A DNA stretch of 64,000 nucleotides from Acanthochlamys bracteata (taxonomy: Eukaryota > Streptophyta > Magnoliopsida > Pandanales > Velloziaceae). The DNA lies in NCBI GenBank assembly GCA_019914995.1, contig CM034126.1, forward strand, positions 1,927,001 through 1,991,000. Reading direction: 5' to 3'. Made by a program: the position numbers and the translations under genes. Below the pieces are notes generated by a model that worked only from the letters and a program-made list of their open reading frames with translations, ran no database searches and was not told the DNA's origin. This document shows positions 13,440 through 26,000 of this stretch, one piece after another. The stretch's first letter is position 1, and each line of letters opens with the position of its first letter.

Positions 13440-13548
13440 GTTTCACGCGCGACTTGTCCGAGATTGCTATAAAATCCACCACAAATCTCTCTCCGAGTTC
13501 AATTAAAAGGATTTTCCAGCTTTCCCGCGTCTCTCTTCAAAAGCAGCA
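13440..13548 (+). promoter_or_regulatory. Promoter and leader of the malate dehydrogenase 5' fragment
   Basis: A TATA box (TATAAAA, 13468-13474) lies 75 bp before the ATG at 13549, followed by a CT-rich leader (CTCTCTCCGAG, TCTCTCTTC) typical of plant core promoters. It appears intact even though the gene behind it is not. Confidence 0.55.
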
Positions 13549-13935
13549 ATGGCGAAGGATCCCGTTCGTGTTCTAGTCACCGGCGCCGCCGGTAAACACT
13601 TTGGAACTCTGATCTAAATATTCTTGCTAGTTGCTACTTTTTTTTTTCATTTTTTAAGGAACTAAGTTTGGTACAATTTTGACTTGCGGTGCCAAAACTT
13701 CGGTGCTACTTTAAATAAACTTTTTAATTTTTTGTAATGATAGTAACCGTGTCCATGCTTTATGAGTTATTTGCTAAGCTTCATGAGACTGGATTAAATA
13801 AAAAACCAAGGATCGGTATTGCCAAGACTGTGAGATGGAGATTGTGCTTCCTCTTTGTTAGGAATTTCGGTTTCAATGTTTTGCATCCACGCACTGAGAA
13901 AGAACCCATGAAAAATTCTTGTCACCGGCGCAGCA
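13549..13935 (+). pseudogene. Orphan first exons of cytosolic malate dehydrogenase
   Basis: Exon 13549-13591 encodes MAKDPVRVLVTGAAG, the N-terminal NAD-binding beta strand and glycine loop of plant cytosolic malate dehydrogenase, and ends at a good donor (G|GTAAAC) in the position where this gene family has its first intron. About 300 bp on, 13896-13935 is a second version (EKEPMK..LVTGAAG when one extra A is ignored). Its ATG is ACT, it is shifted by one base, and its donor is GC instead of GT. The second exon expected next (QIGYALVPMI...) was not found anywhere up to the O-fucosyltransferase gene. I infer truncation or rearrangement. An extremely long intron is less likely because an opposite-strand gene follows. 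Confidence 0.7.
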
Positions 13936-14659
13936 GGCAATCATGAACCATCCAGCTTAATTTCATTTTGTCTTATTTCTCTCATTCATTTACAAGCTCC
14001 TTTATTTTACATTTTCTTTTTTAGTTTAGTACGTTCGGAATGTTGTGATATGAATTATACATTCTAGACTGTTATTTGAGGATTCATGTTTATATCGGGT
14101 AGTGAAATGACTTGATCAGACTGTGAGCTCTGGCACTGCAAGGCTTTGGGGAGCTGGCATGTCTCGTATAGCAAATTACAGTACCGTGCACTTTTAGAAG
14201 CTCACTCTCTACAGGGTTTTTATCTGATTGCTTATTCTGGATATATTAGGAACTAGTATCTACTTTTTTGTATGCTTTAGGAAGATTGGAGAAGAGGATG
14301 ATATATAAGTTTAAAGTTTAAGCTCTGCCATTATATAACGTGTTGACTATTTTAATTTTTGATTGCGGGATAAAAAATTTGTTTGCAACAACACGGGTCA
14401 CGGCCGGCGAGTTTGTTCAAACTAATTGGTCCTGGATGAGCTTCACAACAAGGAGAGCCTTGTTTTTGCAGAAGCTCGTTCCTGCAGCAAACTCCTGATG
14501 ATAATTGACTTCCAATTGCACCACTTCAAATACAATCTGAGAAATGAGAAAACAAAACCAAGAGAAAACATGAGGAGAAGATTCACAAGAAGAAGAAGAA
14601 GATAGTTAACAAAGGTTAAGGAGCAACTACATGATTGATCGACGCTGCCTGACCTAGCT

Positions 14660-15540
14660 CTTTTCTTGATCTTCATGCATGCAGGCTTCATATGCTGCGT
14701 TTTCAGCTTCTCAAGCTCTGTTCTTGAGGATCTCACGTCCATCGCGTTCCATTTCTTTATACAGCAGACTTGGTCGCCGCAGATTTTCTACTGTATTGGT
14801 TTCGCTTATGGATTCCTTTTGCTTGCTAGCTCCCCCAGAAGGAACAACGCAATCCTCTCCACTTTTTTCTACTCAACCCTACGACCGGCGCAACTATAAG
14901 GTTCTCCAACGTCGACGAAAAGGTCTACGGTAAAGCTGTCTACGTATTCTCACCGGCCCTCTGACACCTTCCTCTTCTTTTCTTCTCCTCTTCTCAGAGT
15001 TTCAGTTTCAGTTCTGCTCCGTCGGAGGATACCGGTGGCATGGAAAGATCTTGAGAGAGTTTCACAACGCAGCAGTGATTCACGGCGATGGAGATCACCG
15101 GCGAAGTCAAAGACGCAAGAAGAAAGTTGCAACCTGCAACATTGCTCTAGTACCTGGAGAGATCAATCCAATTATCTCTTTTTCGAAGTTTTTTTCTTGT
15201 GGAATATCCGATGGAGGTCTCTTCGTTGCAAGTATCAAGTACCCATAACCGAATAGGAATTTTGTCTTTATGTAGAGCGGAGAACCCAAATGCATAGTAT
15301 CAAACTGTACGGGCTCGACGGTGCAAGGCAGAGATATATTACCATGGAAGAATTAGGCGGCGGAGCACTATTGTCGGCCGGACGTGTTTCGGTTTGTCGA
15401 CGAGACCGGCCGCTTGGGGTGGTATGACAACTGGTATTATAATGCAATGTGTGGTTCTATCTGGTGGATGCACCAGTTGATCACAGGCCAGGAGGGCATA
15501 TACTTCAACCAGGTAACAGAATGGCGCTGATGATAACTAA
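14660..15540 (+). pseudogene. Unidentified gene relic with organelle-targeting-like start
   Basis: An open stretch at 14679-14933 begins with a Ser/Arg/Leu-rich, acid-free run (LRISRPSRSISLYSRLGRRR) like a mitochondrial or plastid presequence, then loses frame. A second open segment at 15357-15527 reads RFVDETGRLGWYDNWYYN followed by CGSIWWMHQLITGQEG and has the composition of real protein, but I cannot name the family. No continuous model joins the pieces, and the intervening sequence has stops in all frames. It could be a decayed gene or exons of an unfamiliar gene. Confidence 0.3.
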
Positions 15541-16437
15541 AAGTAGTACAACTCGCAGCTCTACTACTACATGGGGTTTGCCCCAGATTTTATCTTCAAA
15601 ATTGGTAAATCCATGAGTTTCTTCTTGTTCTTGTATCTGAAAGATGTTGTATCAACTTCCTCCAGTTAGCATATATGATAAATAGTCGAACGATTTAACT
15701 TCTGCAGCTTAAAGAGATTGAAACGAATGTCACTAAAAAATGTTGGTAACTATGAACGACTACTTTAGTAAAGACCATTCTTGAACTCTGCCCAAAGCCA
15801 AAAGTTAAGACTACCTGCAACATCTCTTGCAAGATCAGGCAAAAAATTTACCTGACCAAATTTTTTATAGGTCTTCCTTGTAATAGCATGCAATGAATTA
15901 CAACAGCAATTAGAAGAGATTCATATCCACCAAATTGCGGTTGAGCTTCTTCAATGTAATCTCTTCAAACCCTGCTGACTCCATGCTTGTCGGTTCAGCA
16001 CTTGTAGTCATCAATAAAGATTATATTTCACCCAGCCCCAATAGTAATGTTCAACTAGGTTAGTATCCTTGAGTGTGCCACGACCGATTCGACTATTAAA
16101 AGTGTAAGGCTCTCTACATTTCACTTTTGAAATGGAGATTGTCAAAACTCTCATGTCCCTGTTGCCTTGTGAAGACTTAATTGTCTCTACAGTCTCCTAC
16201 CAAACTGCCTAAACACATTCTCAGGAGCTTGAAATGATTGGTGTCAGCATTATCTAAAACTAGTCAGCAACTTTCTTGGGTCCTGTAAATTATCACCAGG
16301 TCAGTTACTTAATCTACTGAATAAGAAACTTTCTTCCTCATCCAGTTCATTCAACTGCTTGCACTGAGTTGTATCTGCATTATCTTCAAATGCCACACCA
16401 CTTCCGCAACAAGTTGTGCAGCAGACTTCTTCAAGTT
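15541..16437. other. Spacer and 3' flank of the O-fucosyltransferase gene
   Basis: No gene seen. The right part, next to the stop codon at 16438-16440, should contain the 3' untranslated region of the minus-strand O-fucosyltransferase gene. Confidence 0.4.
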
Positions 16438-19400
16438 TTAGCTAGCTGTAGTATTTGTGTCCTGCTTCCTGCATATACATGAAGAGGGATATTCATGAAA
16501 TTCACCTCTTCCAGGCCTCATTTCATCTGGCTCACCCATGAACCCTCTTTGACAAGACTTCACCTTCATAGCAAACGTTTCCCAATCCATGCTCTTTCTC
16601 GCTTTAAACAAGGAATTCAGTTTCTTTGCATTAGGGCGAATAGTCCTTTTATGGCCCATGTATCTCCTGTAAAGCCAATTAACAGAAATTTAATCCATTC
16701 ATCTACTAGTAGCTAGCAAATACCATGACAAATACTCAATACAAATCCATGCATGATTAAAAAATCAATCCTAAAGAAAAAAAAAATGAGGTCTAATATC
16801 TGTGACGTGGAATGCTGAAATATCCATTTGGTATTTAAAAATAAAGCATGGCTAAAATAACAGAAGTTACTGGGAACAATAAGCAATAACACCTGCAGAA
16901 AGGTAATGAGATATAAGCACACTGAGGTAGCACAAAGATAAGGGGTCATCTTTATGAAAGTTCGCATCCTTCATTTTGTAACTAAATAACAATGGAAGTT
17001 GAACTACATAGATAGTTAAGATAACAATAAAATAAAATTCAATTCAATAATTAATTAAATAAATGGAAAAGGTGTCAGAAGATTTTGCCTAAAACATACT
17101 TAGAACCCAATCCTGATTAGTAGTTTTTGACCCCACATAGTGCTAGTTCATCTTCAAATTAGGGGATCTCAAAGATTTAACCAATGAAGGTAATCAGTAG
17201 CTCGAATTCATCAAGAATCAGATGCACATGCACTAATGTACTTTGGATAATGAATTTCAATACTCTTTTCTAGAAATACAAGTTTCTGATTGATGGAAAA
17301 GGTGAATTCACATGTCACTTCCATGATTTGAGATGGGTTCTCATAGATGGGCCCTGAGCTACTTTCATACTCGTATACATACTCACATGTCTAAGCAAAA
17401 GAGAATAAATAAAAGGCAAAATCAGAAAATGAAATTTTATCTCAAAACACATCAAGACATCTTCTTTTAATGAACCTATTGAGTATTTCTACATATGATA
17501 TAACCTATATAAGATATCCAAAGGCAATGATTGAGTCCTAAATTGCTATTCTACAAGCCATAGCATATTGACACCTTTGGTTTTATACACGTGAAAAAAC
17601 ACAAAATTACTTAAGAGCCCAACTAGACCTTAAAGCACATAGAACATCACTTCTACATAGCAAAACAAGCAAGGAGTATTAAGAAATGATAGTGCTTTAT
17701 TGCTAAGCATTGGCAAATCATGCGTGACTAATGGGCTAATCTAGTTCGGGATAATAAACTACTTACTCCAGTTCAGAAACCTACCTTCTTCCGGCAAGAA
17801 TTTTGGCCATGTTTCCGTTGTTATTTGTGACAAAAACATCACTTTCATCACAAACAATATAGTCAATTGCAGCAAGGCGGGAAGAGAAGGGAAGAAATGC
17901 ATTCAACTCATCTCCAGCAAGCATCTCCTTAGTGTACATATTTGGAAAGAGCCGTCTGAGAGGTTTTATAGTCCTTTCTCCCCCATATATCTCCCCCGAT
18001 GCAATATAAATGTATGAATCATTTCTAAAACCAAGAGCACGCAGCATCAGGCCTATCTCCCCTGGAGTCAAAGGGCATTTTCCCCGACTACGTTCATCCT
18101 CGGCACTTTGATCCTGTCCAAATTACAATGAGAACAAAAATGCTAATACTTATTAAAAATGTTCTAGCATGTCTTCATCATATTTAGAGCATAATGGTCT
18201 AGTGCATGGAATACCAATGTCATATGCTGTATTTCTCCACAAGACACTTTTCCAATTGATCCTTGAATCTTTTCTATGCACAAAAAGAGAATTCAAATCT
18301 CTTCGCAGGTTGGGTAACTCTTAAATGAACATATGTTGTTGCGGTGCAGAAAAAGAATAAAGATTGCAAAATAAAAAAAATCTGAGACAGCAATGTCATG
18401 TCCAATGCTGATGCCAAAATCATCAGCATGCATATGAAAACCTGGTGTAGAAGGGTTTTTTTCTCCAGTTGTTGCTGGGATATACACTGTACGAGTAGCT
18501 ATCATAACATTAGTATTATATGCCATAAGAATGTTGGCTAGATTCGCGAAGGACTTGAGTTTGATAAATTCTTCCTAATATTAAAATTGCAGGTACACAC
18601 AGATGGAACAACATTATCTTACAGGAAGCGTCTCCCAGCGTTTCCTAATTTCACCTAGCTCTTTGCGCTCTTTCTGCCCTCCACCGTAGTAACAGCCAGA
18701 AAAGGCAAGCATGTCGGCTTCAAACCTACCAACATGTTACAAGATAGCAACTTAAAAATTAAGGACCAAGAAAAATTATCACAGAAGTTAAATCATCACT
18801 TATTGCAAGAACCTGATTTTCTACTTTATTCCAATACAAATACCAAGTTTGTGTATTATCTAACCTATTATCTAATACTATATAAGCTTATCCACTTACA
18901 TCTTCAGTACCATGAGTTTGTGTTACTGCAGAGTGCAGTTACTTGTTTGGGCATGCCATCAATGCCAGGACAATTTGTTGTAAGAACTTGCAGTGCTATG
19001 TGATGCAAGTAGACATTCTAACCTTAGAAAAGAAAAATGACCTTGTAGAAAGGACAAATAAGCATAAACATAAATGATACGCTATACAAGCTGCTGTTAA
19101 CAATCTCCAAATGACAATACTAGGACACATCATGTTGATTAAAGAGGGAGCACAACTTAGCGATAAAGATCAGGATGCAACCAGTTTCTGTTCAATCCTA
19201 ATATCAACATGCTAGGTGGGATTGTTGGACTAGAGGATTTCAAACCCCAAAATCATTTCCACCAGGTTTATCAGACAATTACGTTCGATTCACCAAACCC
19301 AACAAGGTTCAAAGAATGCTAATTTTTATAAGCCAATTTTCCTTTAATGGACAAATGCAACAATGCTTCAAGCAGCATCACTTAGCAAGCAATACCAAAA

Positions 19401-22400
19401 GACCACTTAAACAACGCAACCTACAAACTGACTTTATTTCCACAATTCGAAGTACATTAAGATGTAGGAATAATATGATATACCTTAAATGAATTGCAAT
19501 GTAACGTGAACTCATAGTTCGCATTCTCTTCACTAATTTCTGACCAAGAACCTGTATAGGTGGTATGAACCGTAATCCATGATAATTGACACGGCAGCGC
19601 AATTTCTGCAGGTCTTCATCATCCAATGTGCTTGTAAGCCTGTAATCGAATTTTGTCAACTGAACAACCTGTAGTATTTAAAAGGTTGTCAATCGAAATC
19701 ATCATGAAATCGAGAGTTGCAAGAAGAATGAAGTGAAGCATACTCAAGAGTTAAGCAGCCTAGAAAGCTCACAAATAGCACATGTAAATTCTCCTTTTCA
19801 AGTGTTTTAATTGATCATTATACGTAGTTACTACCTACGTGCCACTGATTTCACTAATATACAAACATAGAGATATAAGTTACAAGCTGAGTATATAGTT
19901 GCATGGATAGGTATGCATTACATGAAAGTTTATCCCCTAGGACACTATGATGGAACTTTGATGCAACCCAATATTTCAAGGTTTGAGCTGAATAGTGGCT
20001 CAACCAGCTACAAAGGGCAAAAGCTCGTTCAATTTATTATTGCCTGATTTCAGTTGCTCCCTACTGACTTTCAACGTCAAAAAAAGTAGCAATTTTATGA
20101 TGACATATTCACAAAATAACTGGATAACATGGCATCTGGTTAGGGGATTGCAATTTTATGTGTATATTTTATATCCCATGGTGCCTACTAAATCTTCAGT
20201 TGCTAAGAGTAAAGTTCCACAAGTTCATGAATATGGAAAAAAGCTAGTGGGATTACATGAATTAATAAAAATCCCATATCATAATTGCTGAAACCTGATA
20301 ACTTACACGCCTGCGTAAGAGAATAGGTAAAACTTGTTCAAGATAATATTCTGGTGTTGACTTCCTTGGAGGGCGCATCGTATATGGAGGTTTTTCCATC
20401 GATCTCATCACTCTATCTGGGACTCTCTTAACAATAGTGACATCTTTTGACAGGGAAGTGATGAACCAATCCACATCAAAGATGTCGATAAAATCACTGC
20501 TTGCCAAAATTTTAAGTATAAATCAGTTACATAGATGCCCCGTACATCTAAACATGAATAACAGAGAATAAGTACTTATTAAGTAATGCCTGTTACGAAC
20601 TAAAGTTATAGTTCATCAATAAACATAAACAATATTGAGGAACCTGTCATCCTTCCAAAATGAGTTGTGATCCAGTTCAGGTACAACAAGAGTGGCATTT
20701 AAAATGCGAGCAACAACAACAGCATCAGTGATCTGAAAGGAGATAAATGCTGATTAGAATTGAGAGAAGACATGAACATTCTAGCTGGGGTTAACAGTTT
20801 CCCTAACATTTCAAACTTTGCTAGTATGACTTTTTGGTAGTTCTCAACGCCTTTAAGAAGTTTATGTAGTATACACTTTAGAATCCATAGTTGAAGATAA
20901 TTTTTGAGTACTATGTAGGTACTACTCCCAATAATAAAGACTGCAATAGTCAAGTCCACAATAATCCCAGAACTTGACTATAGTAATAGTCAATAAGGTA
21001 TTGCCTAAACTTTTAAGATTGATAAAAGATTTTTGCCTTTGCTGAACTAACTCCAGAAGACTAATTTTCTGTCAAACTTGATCTCTATCAATAAGGTATT
21101 TAAAATTGCAAAAATAAGGTCTATGAATGACAAATTCGAGCAACCTGTCATTTTTAAGAGTTTTTGCCTTTAAGCTAATGAACTAACATAAAGGACATGA
21201 AATTTTGAAGCTCAACCTATTTCTCTAGAGAGCATTTCGAAAAACTTACACCTGTTCTCTGTTGGTTAAGGCCGCCACTTGTTGCAATTAGTAAGTAGCC
21301 ATTGGACTTGTTTTCCTTAATAGCAGCTTTACATCAAGCAACCACCATTGTCAAGATTGTGATAGTTGCAAGTAGCATAGACAAAATTTAACTAGTATAA
21401 ATGAAATGCCATAAAGTATATTATCTATAACAAAATGAAAACTCCACAAGCAATGAAGGTTCAAATCATAGTTATAAAAAATAAACTAAAAAGCACCATA
21501 TGACAAAGCAGACATCACCCTGTTGTGTATTAATTCCATATAGCATTGATAAGAGCTCATCCAAAGGTATTGGGGTGTCTAGGCTGCTAATACTTGAACG
21601 AATGACATGTGCATGTCCATACCTAGTTTTGGCTTTCTAGTTACAGACTTACAGTCACCTCCACGGCATAAAATATATCTATATGGTTGAAAACTGAAAA
21701 GGATCCTCAAGAGTGGTATAGACACAAAAGTTTTGTTGCAGATATACTATTAGCTATCTACTCTAACACATTCAGATACCATAAATATGTTTGTGTTAAT
21801 ATACATACATAATAGTAGAAGCTCCTTGTAAATCCTATAACTCTTAAAGCAAAGACTCTCTCTACCTCTAGCCATTATACAACAAGGCCTTGAGCAGGTA
21901 TTGGTGACAACTTTACAGTTGTTGTTAAAGTCCCCGAATGTAGCAGTCAACATATACTCCCCAAGGACTTCAAAAATAGTATAAAAAGCAATACAAGTAT
22001 CTTCAACACAAATAACAGCAAGCATTCCCATAGAAAAACTTAATCTTTGTGAAGAAAACTAGAATTCCAGTAACTTACTTCGGAAACTTCGACCTCTTTC
22101 ACTGCATCCATAATACAAATTTGAGTACTCTGATCTCCAAATAATAATAGCTCCGGCCTTAAAACAATACAAAACTCCATCAGAACTCAACGAAACACAA
22201 ATGTCTAACTTAAAAGTTCAAACTTTATAATGATTGGAAACAATTGCAAACGGAAACCTGTTTTGATCGCCAGGATTTTCGAAGACGAGACCACTCGATT
22301 CCGGAGGCGACGTGGCCGATGAACAGCGACGCTAGACCGAGCGCAAAGAGCACAGAGCCGAGCAGCACCGATCCCCAGACACGACGCGGCCGCCTCTGGG

Positions 22401-22434
22401 GCGAAAGGAGTTGGTTGGCTTTGGTGGACTCCAT
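16438..22434 (-). CDS. GDP-fucose protein O-fucosyltransferase family protein
   Basis: Plant O-fucosyltransferase-like (former DUF246) type II Golgi glycosyltransferase, 485 residues, complete. Exons from the start: 22434-22258, 22157-22079, 21326-21250, 20732-20644, 20496-20307, 19668-19484, 18725-18623, 18113-17785, 16666-16438; total 1458 nt with all phases closing. Residues about 19-45 form a single hydrophobic signal anchor (SVLLGSVLFALGLASLFIG). Family signatures follow in order: GGLNQQRTGITDAVVVARIL (donor-binding loop), VPELDHNSFW, DVDWFITSLS, IAIHLRFEADM, FSGCYYGGGQKER, ASGEIYGGE, DYIVCDESDVFVTNNNGN, GHKRTIRPN. The acceptor in plants is mostly unknown (cell-wall polymers or proteins). 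It shares a 612-bp head-to-head promoter region with RPB9. I cannot assign the exact paralogue. Confidence 0.93.
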
Positions 22435-23046
22435 TACGATATCTCGCTCAATAATGTTAACATCGATAACAACAATAATTCCACAACAAATGCTCAGATT
22501 TAAGAAAAATAAATAATGAAGGAGAAGAAATCCGTTCATGCATTTATGGTGTTATCTATCAAATCAAACCAAATCGTGATTTCATCAAAGCTCCTCAAAG
22601 GAAAAACGCCAGAGGTTGTTTGAATTGATGAAGTTTTTGCTTGAACAATGAAAGCAAAAAGTGTACGGCTTAACTGTAAAGAACAGAAAAGAAAATTTCT
22701 GAGATTTGAATTCTCTGAGAAAGAAAAAAAAATGAAAAAAAACCGAAATTTTGAAGAATCAATGTTAAGAAACGAACCAGAGCTTGGTGTTGCAAGTGAG
22801 ACGAGCAGACTGAAAATCTAAGAATAAAAAACTAGAGGCCTTAATATGAAAATAATAATCTAAGTCGTCCGATTGTAAAATCAATTCAGGAAGATCTAGT
22901 AAATACTAATTTAACTTTTTTGTATCAATTTAATTTAATTTTAATTAATTAAACCCTTCTTCTTGCTCCGCTTTCGGAAAACTCAGAAGCAGACCGACCG
23001 AAAAACCAGGGTTGTTCAGCAGGGCCGTCGAAGCGAAGTAGCAATC
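22435..23046. promoter_or_regulatory. Shared head-to-head promoter of O-fucosyltransferase and RPB9
   Basis: Only 612 bp separate the two divergent start codons (22434 on minus, 23047 on plus). The middle is AT-rich (TTAATTAATTAAACCCTTC at about 22940-22958, containing an AAACCCT telo-box-like core often found before plant housekeeping genes), with a more GC-rich leader towards RPB9. No TATA box is clear on either side. Confidence 0.5.
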
Positions 23047-26000
23047 ATGAGTACCATGAAGTTTTGCCGCGAATGGTGAGCTTCCTATTTCCATGTTTCT
23101 TTTTTCTTCTGAAATCTGTTCGCTTTTTTAGTTTTGGATTTAAGCTTTCTTTTTTCGTTTCAATTTTGGAATTATTTTCCAGCAACAATATTTTGTACCC
23201 AAAAGAGGATAAGGAGCAGAAGATCCTTTTATTTGGCTGTCGCAATTGTGATCACCAGGTATAGATTTGCTCTGACTATTTTTTTTTAAAAATTTTTTGA
23301 ACTTGTTCCTTGAATTCTTATAATTTTTTGCCATAGCAGTGGAGTTTCGATACAAAAACGTAAGTTTATTGCTCTGGTTTTTTCCCGTTCTGCCAATGTT
23401 TGTTTCTCCAGAAATTTATCATCTATTTTAGTGGAACGTTTAGTTTGATTTTGCCAGATTAAATAGAGGCATGTGAATAGGTTTGATCGTAACGTTTTCT
23501 TTTTCCGGACTACACTAATGATCCGTGGTTCGAGGGAAAAGAAAAGAAAGCGAAAGTGTTAAGGTTCGTGATCACACAAAACTACCAAGCTACTCTAATG
23601 AAGGATAAGTGCTAATAACTGAAAATAGAGGAAAATAAATAACTGGATTCTTAATGAGTAGAAGCACTCTTACTTATAAACTTTGCCCTTCCTAGAGTTA
23701 GCTAGAGTTTAGAGTTTACTAACATAAATACTCCTAACAAGCATGGCAGCTAATCACTCAGCTTCCTTATAGGCTTATACAACTTAATCACCTACTGCTT
23801 CTAGAATCCTACTCAATCAACATGCACTTAACAGTTGCATCCTCCAAGCCTATGCAAGCCTTCGGTATCGTCCAGGTCCGTCGATTCCTTGCCTGCATTA
23901 TTGTTGGCACAACACCTGTGTCGTGACAGAAAGTGAACAAGAAAGGAAAAGAGAAGTAAAAAACAAATCAGATTTCTCCCACTTCCACTCCATTTTGAGA
24001 GAGAATTCTAGTTGTATAAGAAGAAGAATCCTTTTCTTCTCCTCCTATTTCTTCCTCCACCAAACAACAAAAAGAGAGGAAGATTTATCTTTTCCCTCAC
24101 TTTATCTCAAACCAGACAGTTCCTAAGAGCTTCCCTATTACATGTTGTAACCATGGTTGGAAAGCATCCTAGAGACCATGCTTCCTAGGACCTGATCTGG
24201 TGATGCTTATTGGAGTAGACCGTAATTTGAAACAAGAGTAGTCAAAATAATCAGAAAATTTTCAATAATACGTTACTGCTTTGAATCAGAATTATTTTGT
24301 TAATCAACATTGTTGCTTCTCATTCGCAATGGAGTTTTGGGACCTAATATCACAAACATGCATAGCATAATAACATTCTTCTCATTTAAGTTCTTTAAAC
24401 TAGTTGCAGAGAGTAATGAAGATTAGATTATCCATAAGAACTTTTCTCTAGCCAAAGAAAGATTTGAAAGTGGAAGTGTAATTGAACAATGTTTTTGTCT
24501 AGGTCATTAGCTTCCACTTTTAAAGTCTATTGAGGATGTTTGGTCGCTCCATAAAGAAAGTCTGTTGAGACGTTTGGTCGCTGCATAAAGTAGAGTCTAG
24601 GATGCAAATGTATTCATGCTTTGAGAATGCTTGATATTTTTAATTGATTGTGTCCTGGTAGATTCATCTTCTTAACCACTAGTAATTAGATATGAGATAG
24701 TTCGACTCTGCAATCATTGATTTGTTGGTGGGCATACTTCACATTGCTTGGAGGTTTTCCTTATGTCATGGCTACCTAATTTTGAACACCTACCTCTAGA
24801 CAAACTATGTATGCTTGTTGTAATTGATTTTACATTTCCTTGATAACACATCTTTGATGTTTACTACTCCACAACTTTGGACTTCCTTTCTTATACTAAC
24901 TCCTTGTTGGAGGAACAGTCCAATCATTATGAGATATATTCCCATCATTGCTGTCACACTCTCTCCTGACTTTTCTTTCTCTGCCTCTGGCTTCTTTTTC
25001 TCTGTGGCACTTCTTATCCGACTTTTTGTATTTCTTCCATAGTTGTTTTTTGTTATGAACGACATTTGTGAAAAAAGTTAATGCTCTTGACAAAAAAATT
25101 GAACAAACAAATTGGTTCGGCAACTTTGCCACTACGTGCACCGGAGGAAAGAAGATTTCTTAGTTCTTCATAGGGATACAATTGAATGTGTCGTTACATA
25201 TGTAGAGCCAGCTCATGCGTAAGTGTGGTAATAAGGATTTGTAGCATTGGCAATAATTCTTCAAATTAGAAGAAAGCGATACACTAATATGGTAATATGT
25301 AGCTCTAGGTGCTAATGTAGGAAAGAGTTTAGTATTCATCTTCTCTGTTTAGAGAAGAATCCTCCCTCCAGATAACTTCCTGTGTTGTTAGCTTCTGACA
25401 ATTTGTGAGCATGATACATCAATTGTATAACAATTTATGTCAAAATTTGGCTTGTAATGATTTCTATGTGTAAGACTCTGTCTGCTGAAATTCGGTTTTG
25501 ATTAAAAACAGATAGACAGAATAGGTTTGTGCAACTAAACGCATGTCCTGAATTACAACTTAGCTAACAATGCATGCTACTTATGATTAAGTAGCATGTA
25601 CTTGATAAGTAATTTTCCATAACTTCGCACTAGAGCAACAAAACGATTCTAGGCTGGAGGATACCTTTCCGAGGGATTATTTGCTTAAGCTTGTTGTGTA
25701 TTTCCTGGAAACCATTTTTTCTTTAAATGATCAATTATTAATTGGGTCGTGAAGCACTTTTCATATATCCGTAGTATCAATAACTGGGTGATGGAACAAT
25801 CTTTTGCATTTACATTTTCATGTTCTTGGATAAATCATATAGACTGGGTACTTCTTCTTGCTGCAAAATGTACATTACTATTATCTACACTTTGTAGTTT
25901 TGATAGCCAACAGTTTAGCTTTGTCTATGCACGTTATAGTAAGCTGAACAGATCTATTTTGGTGCTAACATTGTCAGGCCAGTAATTATTGCAGTCTCTT

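Noticed and set aside
14900..14970. Resemblance of VYGKAVYVFSPAL to the Whirly KGKAALS motif
   Set aside because: Only a few residues agree, the frame stops at once, and no later Whirly motif follows.
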